Shown: positions 8,562 through 16,477 of the stretch, in pieces
How the letters are laid out: the number at the start of each line of letters is the position of its first letter
Position numbering within the stretch: the stretch's first letter is position 1
Assembly (NCBI RefSeq): GCF_015351395.1
Contig: NZ_JADKPV010000008.1
Coordinates: 1-64,000, forward strand
Direction of reading: 5' to 3'
DNA from: Savagea serpentis
GTDB lineage: Bacteria; Bacillota; Bacilli; Bacillales_A; Planococcaceae
DNA: 64,000 bases
Position numbers and translations under genes: made by a program
Notes under the pieces: model-generated
What the model saw: the letters and a program-made list of their open reading frames with translations, nothing else
What the model was told of the DNA's origin: nothing
The model's database searches: none

Positions 8562-8667
8562 ACTTATCTTTCAAATCATTTGATTTGCAGGAATTAGCAC
8601 CTTGCTTTCTTTCGAAAGTAGGTTGCCGGAAGTCATCGGGCCTGTCCCTCAGTCTCTCTGGATAAGT
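8562..8667 (-). promoter_or_regulatory. S-box (SAM-I) riboswitch upstream of metQ1
   Basis: Read on the minus strand: CTTATC opens P1 (8661-8666), then GAGGGAC, GGCCCGATGA, CCGGCAACC, AGGTGCTAATTCCTGCA, and GATAAG closes P1 (8563-8568). All are core SAM-I motifs. A run of seven U follows P1 directly. It begins only 28 bases after the metQ2 stop, so it is internal to a metQ2-metQ1-metN-metI run. Confidence 0.95.
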
Positions 8668-8694
8668 AGATTGAAATCGTTCTTCATTTACATC

Positions 8695-9513
8695 CTACCA
8701 TTTTGGTAAATAAGAACCTTTAAACTCTTCTTCAATAAATTGTTTCACTTCATCTGAATGATATGCTTTGCGTAATTTTTCAATTACGGCATCATTTTCG
8801 TTCTCTTTACGTACGACGATGTAGTTCACATATGGTGAATCTATTGATTCTGTATAAATCGAATCTGTCGATGGATTTAATCCGTGTGATGCAGCGAAGT
8901 TACCGTTAATGACTGCTAAGTTCACTTCGTCTAACATCAATGGTAATTGTGCCGCGTCCAATTCAACGAATGACACATTTTTCTCATTTTCAACGACGTC
9001 TAACGGCGTTGCGTTATCACGCTTTGCATCGTCTAATTTAATGAGTCCTGCCTCTTCAAATAACACGAGTGCACGTGATCCGTTTGAAGGATCGTTCGGA
9101 ATACCAATTTTCGCGTTTTCTGGAACGTCTGCAATATCGTCAATTTCGTTTGAATATACACCGATTGCACTTAAAATGGTAGGAACTGCCGCAACGAGAT
9201 CTGTTCCGTGATCTTCGTTAAATTTATCCATGAAAGGTTTATGTTGATAGCTATTCACATCAAGTTGACCTTCCGCTAATGCTTTGTTTGGCATAATATA
9301 ATCTGAGAATACTTTTAACTCTACTTCTAAACCATCTTTCGCCGCTACTTCTTTCACGACTTCAAAAATTTGTTCGTGTGGTCCACCTGTCACACCGACT
9401 AACACTTTATCTTCACTTAACGCTTTACTCTCTTCTTTCTTATCCCCGCCACATGCTGCTAACAATAAAGCTGAAATAACGAGTAGTAAGCTCATACGAA
9501 ATAATTTCTTCAT
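8695..9513 (-). CDS. metQ: Methionine-binding lipoprotein MetQ2
   Basis: A 272-residue MetQ/NlpA lipoprotein with signal MKKLFRMSLLLVISALLLAAC (lipobox LLAAC). The mature part, VLVGVTGGPHEQIFEVVKEV and DYIMPNKALAEGQLDVNSYQHKPFM, is very like MetQ1. ATG 9513 has AGAGGAG about 6 bases upstream; an in-frame upstream start at 9564 would overlap the terminator. Tandem duplication with metQ1 may give two affinities or substrates (for example D- and L-methionine or a methionine analogue) for one MetNI. Confidence 0.95.
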   Translation of the reverse strand: MKKLFRMSLLLVISALLLAACGGDKKEESKALSEDKVLVGVTGGPHEQIFEVVKEVAAKDGLEVELKVFSDYIMPNKALAEGQLDVNSYQHKPFMDKFNEDHGTDLVAAVPTILSAIGVYSNEIDDIADVPENAKIGIPNDPSNGSRALVLFEEAGLIKLDDAKRDNATPLDVVENEKNVSFVELDAAQLPLMLDEVNLAVINGNFAASHGLNPSTDSIYTESIDSPYVNYIVVRKENENDAVIEKLRKAYHSDEVKQFIEEEFKGSYLPKW

Positions 9514-9562
9514 CTTGTTCTCCTCTTTCTTTTTCGAATCGTCCGAAATTATTTTCCAAATC

Positions 9563-9598
9563 AAAAACCGCTTCTTTCATTTACTGAAAGAAGCGGTC
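9563..9598 (-). terminator. S-box terminator before metQ2
   Basis: On the minus strand GACCGCTTCTTTCAG pairs with TGAAAGAAGCGGT, followed by a T run. It lies between the aptamer at 9618-9721 and metQ2, so SAM binding should give premature termination. Confidence 0.9.
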
Positions 9599-9617
9599 AA
9601 ATAGTCAATTTGCCTTC

Positions 9618-9721
9618 GCTTATCTTTCAGAATAAATATTCTGTAGGAGTTGGCACCTTCCTAAATAAATTAGGGGTTGCTGGACGTCATCGGGCCTATC
9701 CCTCGGTCGCTCTTGATAAGT
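9618..9721 (-). promoter_or_regulatory. S-box (SAM-I) riboswitch upstream of metQ2
   Basis: Minus strand: CTTATCAAGAGCGACCGAGGGATAGGCCCGATGACG in consecutive core blocks, then CAGCAACC, AAGGTGCCAACTCCTACAG and GATAAG closing P1. These are the SAM-I consensus elements. A conventional terminator follows. Confidence 0.95.
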
Positions 9722-9814
9722 AAAATATAAAGTTTGGAAGTATCTCGTTCTTTCGAATTTAATGTGACTCAATTATAGGTGACGCTTTTTTATTTGTCAA
9801 ATCTTTTTGAAAAA

Positions 9815-10807
9815 TTACTTTTCCTCATTCTTTTTCGCAATATGTGGCTTAACATATTGTTCAACGAGTTCGCCAGTACGATGGAATTTCGCTACTTTTG
9901 CATTCGGATCTCCTGGTGCAGCATTTTGCAAGACGACGAGAAAGCGAGTTCCTTCAATCTCACCTGTTCCGATAAAGTTTTGGCCCGCTTCAATCGTATA
10001 GCCTGTTTTTAAGCCGTCGATATATGGTAAATAAGCCGGTTGTCCTTCGAGTGCTAAGTTCGTCGTTTTTGCATAGTAGCCGTTCGGCATCATATGCCCT
10101 GTCAACGATGTGTATTGTAAAATTTGCGGATAATTTGTAATGAGAGCCTCCGCTAAAGTAGCTAAATCTCGGGCACTCGCTCGGTTGTATTCATCTGGCA
10201 TCGTCAACCCCGTCGCATTATCGTACGTCGTATTTTTCATTTCGAGTCGATGTGCACGCTCATTCATCATACGAACGAAGTTTTCTTCTGTTCCCCCAAG
10301 TGCTTCAGCTAATGCGACAGCCGCGTCGTTTGCGGACACTGTCGTGACAGCTTTCAATAAATCTTCAATACGATACGTTTCCCCACTTTTTAAACCTGCA
10401 CTTGCGAGGCCACTAATTTGATACTTTTGGAAAAAATGAGGAGAAAGGACAACGGTATCATCGAGCGTTATTTCTCCGGCTTCTATCTTTTCCATTAAAA
10501 TATAGAGCGTCATTGTTTTCGTTACGCTCGCTAATCCTAACGGTGTATCGATATTGTTTGCATACAAAATTTCTTTCGTTTCCATATCATACACAAGTTC
10601 TGATGATTTTTCGTACGGGTGTTCAGGTTGTTGTAAAGGAATGGCAGTTTGAATCGTCGGCGCTGGAAGCTCTTCTTCTACAATCTCTTCCTCAACAATT
10701 GACACTGGCTCAGATGATGGAGTAGCTTTAGAGCGATCCACCATTTGCCAAATTAAAACACCATTGATAAGTAGTAAAGCTACTAATAGAAACAATTTAT
10801 TTTTCAT
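9815..10807 (-). CDS. D-alanyl-D-alanine carboxypeptidase (DacF/DacA type)
   Basis: A 330-residue S11 serine peptidase. It has an N-terminal membrane anchor (5-21), an acidic Pro/Glu-rich linker, and the three penicillin-binding motifs: SVTK (94-97), SAND and DGLKTGYT. It trims the terminal D-Ala of peptidoglycan stem peptides outside the membrane. AAAGGTGG precedes the ATG. A second family member lies just upstream on the same strand (10893-11720). Compared with DacA (about 440 residues), the C-terminal beta domain is short. Confidence 0.9.
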   Translation of the reverse strand: MKNKLFLLVALLLINGVLIWQMVDRSKATPSSEPVSIVEEEIVEEELPAPTIQTAIPLQQPEHPYEKSSELVYDMETKEILYANNIDTPLGLASVTKTMTLYILMEKIEAGEITLDDTVVLSPHFFQKYQISGLASAGLKSGETYRIEDLLKAVTTVSANDAAVALAEALGGTEENFVRMMNERAHRLEMKNTTYDNATGLTMPDEYNRASARDLATLAEALITNYPQILQYTSLTGHMMPNGYYAKTTNLALEGQPAYLPYIDGLKTGYTIEAGQNFIGTGEIEGTRFLVVLQNAAPGDPNAKVAKFHRTGELVEQYVKPHIAKKNEEK

Positions 10808-10892
10808 CGTGATCCACCTTTAATTCTAATCGTTTCTATTGTACGCTATTTTGCTTTCATTTTCTTCTAACAATTTCTCTATGATATGACAA

Positions 10893-11720
10893 TCATTTTA
10901 AATATTCGCTCATGTACCCATTCATTTTACTAAACTTCTCTGTCTGTTTTTCTTTGCGCGGGACATTAAGCATTACCGCTACGTAGCGTTCCCCATTATG
11001 AATTCCGGTCACAATATACGTATCATTTGCACGATGGGTATAGCCGGTTTTAAATCCATCTACGCCCGGTCTCGCTTCAGGCATTCCAGGTAATAAATGA
11101 TTTGTTGACCAATATTTTTCCCCGCTTCGTGTCACATAATGCGTTTTCTTTGTCGTTTCAAGTACTCCGGGATAATAACGTAAATGAAGTTGGACTAACC
11201 TTGCTAAATCTTCCGCAGAGGATTCATTTACTGCACCCGCTTGATCAAGCCCAGTCGCATTGACAAAATTCGTTTTCTTTAAATCCATTTGGTTCGCATA
11301 ATGATTCATATTTTCAACAAATTGTTGCTCCGACCCGTTTAACAAAAGCGCTAAGGCCATCGCGCTATCATTCGCTGAAGTGATCATCATACTTTCATAC
11401 AATTCTCGAACCGTATAACTTTGTCCCACTTGTAAACCAATCATCGCTAATCCACTTGCATCTTTAAACAATGGTTGTTCGATTGTAAAGGAAGTATCCC
11501 AAGTTAAACGATCTCGTTCGATATAATCAAAGACGATATAGCTCGTCATTACTTTCGTTAGACTCGCGATTGGATAAGCTTTTGAGCTATTTATTTTTGC
11601 AATCGCTCCTTCATTTTGTTCTATGTAGAGCGCTTCTTCCGCATTCCAATTTTTAATCGTATCCCATTGATAAAAGACAATCAATGTTACTAATATCAAG
11701 ACTAAAACTATTTTTTTCAA
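10893..11720 (-). CDS. Second D-alanyl-D-alanine carboxypeptidase, short form
   Basis: A 275-residue S11 peptidase with an N-terminal membrane anchor and SLTK, SAND and DGFKTGYT active-site motifs; the first two are spaced as in its neighbour. A TTG start at 11720 is favoured (AAGAGGTG, 7 bases upstream). A GTG at 11729 overlaps that ribosome site. The catalytic domain is complete but ends soon after the KTG motif, so it lacks most of the C-terminal domain of housekeeping PBP5-type enzymes. Both paralogues face the same way and may be a tandem duplication. Confidence 0.85.
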   Translation of the reverse strand: MKKIVLVLILVTLIVFYQWDTIKNWNAEEALYIEQNEGAIAKINSSKAYPIASLTKVMTSYIVFDYIERDRLTWDTSFTIEQPLFKDASGLAMIGLQVGQSYTVRELYESMMITSANDSAMALALLLNGSEQQFVENMNHYANQMDLKKTNFVNATGLDQAGAVNESSAEDLARLVQLHLRYYPGVLETTKKTHYVTRSGEKYWSTNHLLPGMPEARPGVDGFKTGYTHRANDTYIVTGIHNGERYVAVMLNVPRKEKQTEKFSKMNGYMSEYLK

Positions 11721-11800
11721 AAAAATCACCTCTTATACATTCCAGTATAAAAGGCGAGTCTTATCATTTTGGTAGCAAACTTATGAATTTTTTCTTAACT

Positions 11801-12406
11801 TTAACGGAACCAGCCTTTTTCTTTGAAACGAGCGATTGCTTCAATCCGATTCCCGACGTCCAACTTTTCAAAAATTGTGGAAATATAGTTTCGAACCGTT
11901 CCGGGTGCGAGGTATAATTCGCCTGCAATTTCTTTTGTCGTTTTGCCTTCTGCGACGAGCCGAAGCACCTCGCTTTCTCGATCGGTGAGTGGGTTTTCAA
12001 CAATTTCATCATATGCGATATCGACGAGTTCTGGTGCATAAATACGTCGACCATCTATGATGGAACGAATCGCATCAACGAGTTCTTCAATTGGACTATC
12101 TTTTAATAAATAACCACGCACCCCCGCTTTACGTGCCCGTTCAAAATACCCAGCTCGCGCAAATGTCGTTAAAATAATCACTTTGCAGTCTTCTTCTTTC
12201 AACTGTTCAGCTGCATCTAAACCTGTCATCACTGGCATTTCAATGTCCATAATACAAATATCGGGTTGCTGTTCTCGGACAAGGCGCACAGCTTCTTCCC
12301 CATTTTTAGCCATTCCGACGACTTCCATATCATCTTCCATATTAATGAGTGACCCTAAAGCGCCAAGCATCATCCCTTGATCTTCCGCAATGACAATTCG
12401 AATCAT
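11801..12406 (-). CDS. desR: DesR-type response regulator of membrane fluidity
   Basis: A 201-residue NarL/LuxR-family regulator. The receiver has an acidic pocket (Glu8, Asp9) and phospho-acceptor Asp54 (CIMDIEMP), and the C-terminal HTH reads LTDRESEVLRLVAEGKTTKEIA...GTVRNYISTIFEKL. Its ATG overlaps the desK stop by four bases. The adjacent acyl-lipid desaturase gene identifies it as DesR, which activates des when DesK phosphorylates it in the cold. It is very similar in layout to B. subtilis DesR. Confidence 0.9.
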   Translation of the reverse strand: MIRIVIAEDQGMMLGALGSLINMEDDMEVVGMAKNGEEAVRLVREQQPDICIMDIEMPVMTGLDAAEQLKEEDCKVIILTTFARAGYFERARKAGVRGYLLKDSPIEELVDAIRSIIDGRRIYAPELVDIAYDEIVENPLTDRESEVLRLVAEGKTTKEIAGELYLAPGTVRNYISTIFEKLDVGNRIEAIARFKEKGWFR

Positions 12407-13542
12407 ACAATCTCCTCCTCTACCTGATGTGTAATGACATTCGGTACGGTAATCGTTAAACGAGTTCCTTCTTCCGATACGACTTGCAAGGTCCCATTTA
12501 CGAAATTTAACCGTTCACGCATTCCTTTCAATCCTGTTCCTCGAGCGATGGAAGGAGGTAAACCGATGCCATCATCTTCTACAATCGCGACTAATTCATT
12601 CGGCTCTTGAATAAAAGTGATTGTGCAACGAGAAGCTTCACTATGCTTTACTACATTATTTACCGCTTCTTTTAAACACATACTTAACACATTTTCCACG
12701 ATAGCAGGCAATTTTTTAATAACCGTATCGCCCTCAATAATACATTCCATCTCGGCTGCGGTTAAAATTTGACGGATGCGAGGCAATTCTTCATTTAATG
12801 TAATGGCACGCATTCCTGCGACTAATTCACGTACCTCTTTTAAAGCAATCCTCGCAGTTTCACGAATATCCTTAATTTCATTTTGCGCCTTTTCAATATC
12901 TTTCGGCACTAACCGATACGCTAAATCACTTTTCAAACCGATGAGCGACAATTTTTGCCCTAATGTATCGTGAAGATCTCTCGCAATTCGTTCCCTTTCA
13001 GCAATAATATGAAGCGCTGAAATCGTCTCTTTCGCATCTTCTAATTGGCCCTCTAAGTTCTCTTGTTTATTGCGATTATATAAATTAAATGGCAATAAAA
13101 TCGCACCTATAATCGTAATAATAATATATGGAATTTGAGGTAAAAATAAGTCTAAATCGATAAAAAATCCTGCAACGACCGCAATGATTGTAAACCCGAG
13201 ATGCAAACCATACATAATGTAAAAACCGACGGGATGACGAATATTCCCAATGAAGAAAGCGATAAAAATCGCTAAATAGACGTAACCATATATTAATGTG
13301 AGCAAAAGGTGCACAACCATTTCAAAGCTAATCCACATATACACAAGCCCAGGCTTTGCATGCACGGCAAAAAAATGAAAGAGAAAGAATAAGAGAACGA
13401 GCGCAATTCCAATACCTATTTCGAGACGAGTTGACGCGCGAAATATGAAAAAGAAAGGTAAAATACAAAAAATAATCCATATGTAAAGACTCATCCATGG
13501 ACTATGTGGAACGATATAAAACCAGCGATTTGTCGCTTTCAA
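12403..13542 (-). CDS. desK: DesK-type thermosensor histidine kinase
   Basis: About 379 residues. Five or so N-terminal transmembrane segments (to about 150) form the thermosensor. A coiled coil follows, then the HisKA_3 site ERIARDLHDTLGQKL, and HATPase motifs KEAVNNVVKHS and VEDDGIGLPPS. It phosphorylates DesR when the membrane stiffens. A TTG start at 13542 (AAGGGGGAAG upstream) gives MKATNRWFYIVPHSPW, like other DesK N-termini. Alternative upstream ATG codons run into the des terminator. It overlaps desR. Confidence 0.88.
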   Translation of the reverse strand: MKATNRWFYIVPHSPWMSLYIWIIFCILPFFFIFRASTRLEIGIGIALVLLFFLFHFFAVHAKPGLVYMWISFEMVVHLLLTLIYGYVYLAIFIAFFIGNIRHPVGFYIMYGLHLGFTIIAVVAGFFIDLDLFLPQIPYIIITIIGAILLPFNLYNRNKQENLEGQLEDAKETISALHIIAERERIARDLHDTLGQKLSLIGLKSDLAYRLVPKDIEKAQNEIKDIRETARIALKEVRELVAGMRAITLNEELPRIRQILTAAEMECIIEGDTVIKKLPAIVENVLSMCLKEAVNNVVKHSEASRCTITFIQEPNELVAIVEDDGIGLPPSIARGTGLKGMRERLNFVNGTLQVVSEEGTRLTITVPNVITHQVEEEIV

Positions 13543-13593
13543 AGTGGCTTCCCCCTTTTCTTCCATTGTAGCACGCAACGTTTTGAATGAAAA

Positions 13594-13626
13594 AAAGAAG
13601 GTCAGCAAAATAACATGACCTTCTTT
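13594..13626 (-). terminator. Terminator between des and desK
   Basis: AAAGAAGGTCA (13594-13604) pairs with TGACCTTCTTT (13616-13626), and a T run follows on the minus strand. It should make desKR expression partly independent of, or a read-through from, des. Confidence 0.8.
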
Positions 13627-13629
13627 CTC

Positions 13630-14664
13630 TTACGAATTTAAGCTTACTTTACGTTTTACAGCACCGCGTTTAATTTTTTCATGCGCTGCTTTAAACGTAA
13701 TGAAAGAATATGACTCAGGATCATACAATTTATAACGCAGTGATTCAAAACTCGTTTTTAATGTGATTTTTGTCGCATATTGTAATGGTTCTACTTCTTC
13801 ATGCGCTTGTTCTAAATGATAGTTTGGAATTCGTGGTGCTAAGTGATGGACGTGATGGAATCCGATATTTCCTGTAATCCACTGCAACACTTTCGGAAGT
13901 TCATAATAAGAACTACCGTCTACTGCTGCTTTCACATAATCCCATTCTGCTTGTTCTTCAAAATAAGAATCCTCAAATGTATGCTGAATAAAGAATAACC
14001 AAATGCCGAGCATTCCTGCTACAAACATAATCGTTCCTTGAATGAGGAAAAATGCTTGCCATCCAATTAATAAACTCATTCCAGCATAGATGCCTACTAA
14101 TGCGATATTTGTAATATACGTATTGATTCGTTCTTTTTTACGGCTATCTTTACGATTGAAACGATTCGATACTAAAATTAAATATAAAGGACCGAAACCG
14201 AACATGACGAGTGGGTTACGATACGCACGATAAGCAAAACGTTGCCATTTTGAAGCTTCTTCATACTCTTGTACTGTCATTACCCAAATGTCTCCAACAC
14301 CGCGCTTATCTAAATTTGAACTCGATGCGTGGTGGATCGAATGCTCACGCTTCCACATTTCGTATGGAAATGTCGTCAAAATCCCTGTAATTGTTCCTAC
14401 GATATCGTTCGCTTTTTTGTTTTTGAAAAATGATCCATGTGTACAATCGTGAAAAATAATAAAGAGACGTACGGTAAATCCTGCGACTACTAATGCGACG
14501 GGTACCATGAGCCATGGTGAAACCGTATAAGCATAATAAGCGAGTGCCCATAAAGCAAAATATGGGACGAGTGTATTAATCAATTGTGCAATGCTTTTTG
14601 AACGTTCTGATTTAGCATAAGGTTGAACGGCTTTATGCAAAGCTTTCGTTTGTTCTTTACTCAT
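13630..14664 (-). CDS. des: Acyl-lipid (phospholipid) fatty acid desaturase
   Basis: A 344-residue integral membrane di-iron desaturase with the three histidine boxes HDCTH (72-76), HSIHH (108-112) and HHVHH (near 273). Hydrophobic segments flank them. It introduces a cis double bond into membrane lipid acyl chains to restore fluidity at low temperature. Upstream is a repeat region at 14734-14766 resembling a DesR operator, and downstream lie desK and desR. Length matches B. subtilis Des (352). GAAGGGA precedes the ATG. Confidence 0.92.
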   Translation of the reverse strand: MSKEQTKALHKAVQPYAKSERSKSIAQLINTLVPYFALWALAYYAYTVSPWLMVPVALVVAGFTVRLFIIFHDCTHGSFFKNKKANDIVGTITGILTTFPYEMWKREHSIHHASSSNLDKRGVGDIWVMTVQEYEEASKWQRFAYRAYRNPLVMFGFGPLYLILVSNRFNRKDSRKKERINTYITNIALVGIYAGMSLLIGWQAFFLIQGTIMFVAGMLGIWLFFIQHTFEDSYFEEQAEWDYVKAAVDGSSYYELPKVLQWITGNIGFHHVHHLAPRIPNYHLEQAHEEVEPLQYATKITLKTSFESLRYKLYDPESYSFITFKAAHEKIKRGAVKRKVSLNS

Positions 14665-14733
14665 CGTCGATTCCCTTCTTTCATTTCTGATTACCTTTAT
14701 CTTATCGAAGCGAAAGAAATCATCCTAGACATA

Positions 14734-14766
14734 GTTGTCATCATAACGACATGACAACTGTCATAT
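14734..14766 (-). promoter_or_regulatory. Putative DesR-binding repeats upstream of des
   Basis: GTTGTCAT (14735-14742) and ATGACAAC (14751-14758) form an inverted repeat, and ATGACA-AC-TGTCAT (14751-14764) forms an overlapping palindrome. They lie 70-100 bases before the des start, where DesR dimers bind at B. subtilis des. The assignment is inferred from position and symmetry. Confidence 0.5.
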
Positions 14767-14767
14767 A

Positions 14768-16324
14768 TTACTTAAAAATAAATAATATTAAATACGCACA
14801 AACAGTCGTGAATACTAAATAAAGCACTGCAGGAATGATCGTTTTCAATAATACTTGTCCTTCCTTCCCTAACAATCCGAGCACAGCGGAAGCCGTCACG
14901 ACATTATTAATGGAAACCATCGTGCCTGTCGTGGCCCCTGTCATTTGAAGGGCGAGAATAAGCTTCGTTGGCAAGCTAAGGTCAATCGCTACACTTTCTT
15001 GTATCGAAGCGAATGTCAATGTTGAAATGGTCGCTCCTCCAGTAATGAACGTCCCGAGTAGTCCGAGAAAAGGGGCAACGAATAACCAAACTCCACCAAA
15101 CTGTCCAATCATGACATCCGCCACATATTGAGGCATGCTCGGTAAATTATTATTATTTATAAAGGAATTAGTAAAAATTTGTACGAGTATTAACGTACAG
15201 TACAAAGTTAATGCAGCCTTCCCTACTTTTCTAAACGATTGTTGAATGGCCGCCTGATATAGTCTTAGCGGTTGCCTTTGAATAAGTAACCCAATCAAAC
15301 TAGCAAGCATTAAAATAATGCCTGGTGAATAGAAAATAGAGAGATTGCCATCGATTGCTTCCACCCCAAGAATGGAACGATGTTCAATGCGTAATAATGA
15401 CTGAATTATTTCTTGCACAGGCGGTAGTAACCTCGTCACCCCTAACAATAAAACGATCACAATATATGGTGACCACGCTCCTATTAATTGACGACGACTA
15501 TAAATTAGCGGCGCTTTACATTTTGATTTCGGTAAAAAAATTCCTCGTTTAATCGTAAATACCGCAATCGCAATCATCGTCAAAGGTGTCAAAATTGAAA
15601 CGAACTCTAACCCTAAAAATTGAACATATAAGAGAGAAAATAACATATAACTAAGTCCGATGAATAGCGACCAAATGATGTAAGGGCGCATCGCTTTATG
15701 TTCAGATGCGAAAAAGCGATTGTACATATAAATTAATGCTAACGGTGTAAGTAACGTCGGTAAGGCGTCTAGTATAATGATTTCAAACGATAATTGCTGA
15801 AAATAAGACGTACTCGCTTCCGTCACATTGCTATATCCGACAAATATCGGCGTTCCGACCGCTCCAAATTGAGAACTCGTCCGATTCGCAATTAAAGTTA
15901 AAGCAGCGGCGCTCAACGGCTTGAAGCCAAGCGCAACGAGCAAAGGGCCAATAATGATAACCGGTGTTCCAAAACCTGCGATTCCTTCAATTAATGAACC
16001 GAATAAAAACGCGATTAAAACGATATAAATGCGTGGGTCTTGTGAAACGGATTGAAAACTTTGCTGAATCGTCTCAATCGCTTTCGTCTGTTGTAGTAAA
16101 TGGACTAAAATCGTCGCTCCGAATAAAATAACGACAATATATGTAGCCTTGTACATTCCTTGCACACTAGAAGCAGCGACTGCTCGACTTTCCATTCCCC
16201 AAATGAAATAAGCTGATAGCGAAACGAGCAACAAACTGTAAAACATACTGCGTAAAGCATCTATTCTCAAAATAATCAGAAAAAATAAAGGAGCTGTTAT
16301 TGCCATTGTTGCGATTCCAAACAT
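14768..16324 (-). CDS. lctP: L-lactate permease (LctP family)
   Basis: A 518-residue secondary transporter with about 12-13 hydrophobic segments. The motif GSLIEGIAGFGTPVIIIGPLL near 110-130 is diagnostic of the LctP/GlcA family, and GTFITGGATISTLTF and TGATTGTMVSINN are the second conserved half. It imports L-lactate (or glycolate) with protons. GGGAAGG precedes the ATG. It is monocistronic here, ends next to the des promoter region, and is divergent from the Xaa-Pro peptidase gene. A lactate-dehydrogenase operon is not adjacent. Confidence 0.9.
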   Translation of the reverse strand: MFGIATMAITAPLFFLIILRIDALRSMFYSLLLVSLSAYFIWGMESRAVAASSVQGMYKATYIVVILFGATILVHLLQQTKAIETIQQSFQSVSQDPRIYIVLIAFLFGSLIEGIAGFGTPVIIIGPLLVALGFKPLSAAALTLIANRTSSQFGAVGTPIFVGYSNVTEASTSYFQQLSFEIIILDALPTLLTPLALIYMYNRFFASEHKAMRPYIIWSLFIGLSYMLFSLLYVQFLGLEFVSILTPLTMIAIAVFTIKRGIFLPKSKCKAPLIYSRRQLIGAWSPYIVIVLLLGVTRLLPPVQEIIQSLLRIEHRSILGVEAIDGNLSIFYSPGIILMLASLIGLLIQRQPLRLYQAAIQQSFRKVGKAALTLYCTLILVQIFTNSFINNNNLPSMPQYVADVMIGQFGGVWLFVAPFLGLLGTFITGGATISTLTFASIQESVAIDLSLPTKLILALQMTGATTGTMVSINNVVTASAVLGLLGKEGQVLLKTIIPAVLYLVFTTVCAYLILFIFK

Positions 16325-16477
16325 CTACCTTCCCCCTTTTCATTCTCTATCATATCGAAAGTTTATACTTTTTAAAATGCGGACCTTTTAATTATTTCGA
16401 AATCCGAAGAATGACCATATCATTTTTAATTAGGCTATGGCATACTAGTTTTATATACTAATGGAGGAGGAATCTAC

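Noticed and set aside
9590-9612. GGTCAAATAGTCAATTT, CtsR-box-like sequence
   Set aside because: Spacing between the heptads is wrong, and the bases belong to the S-box expression platform.
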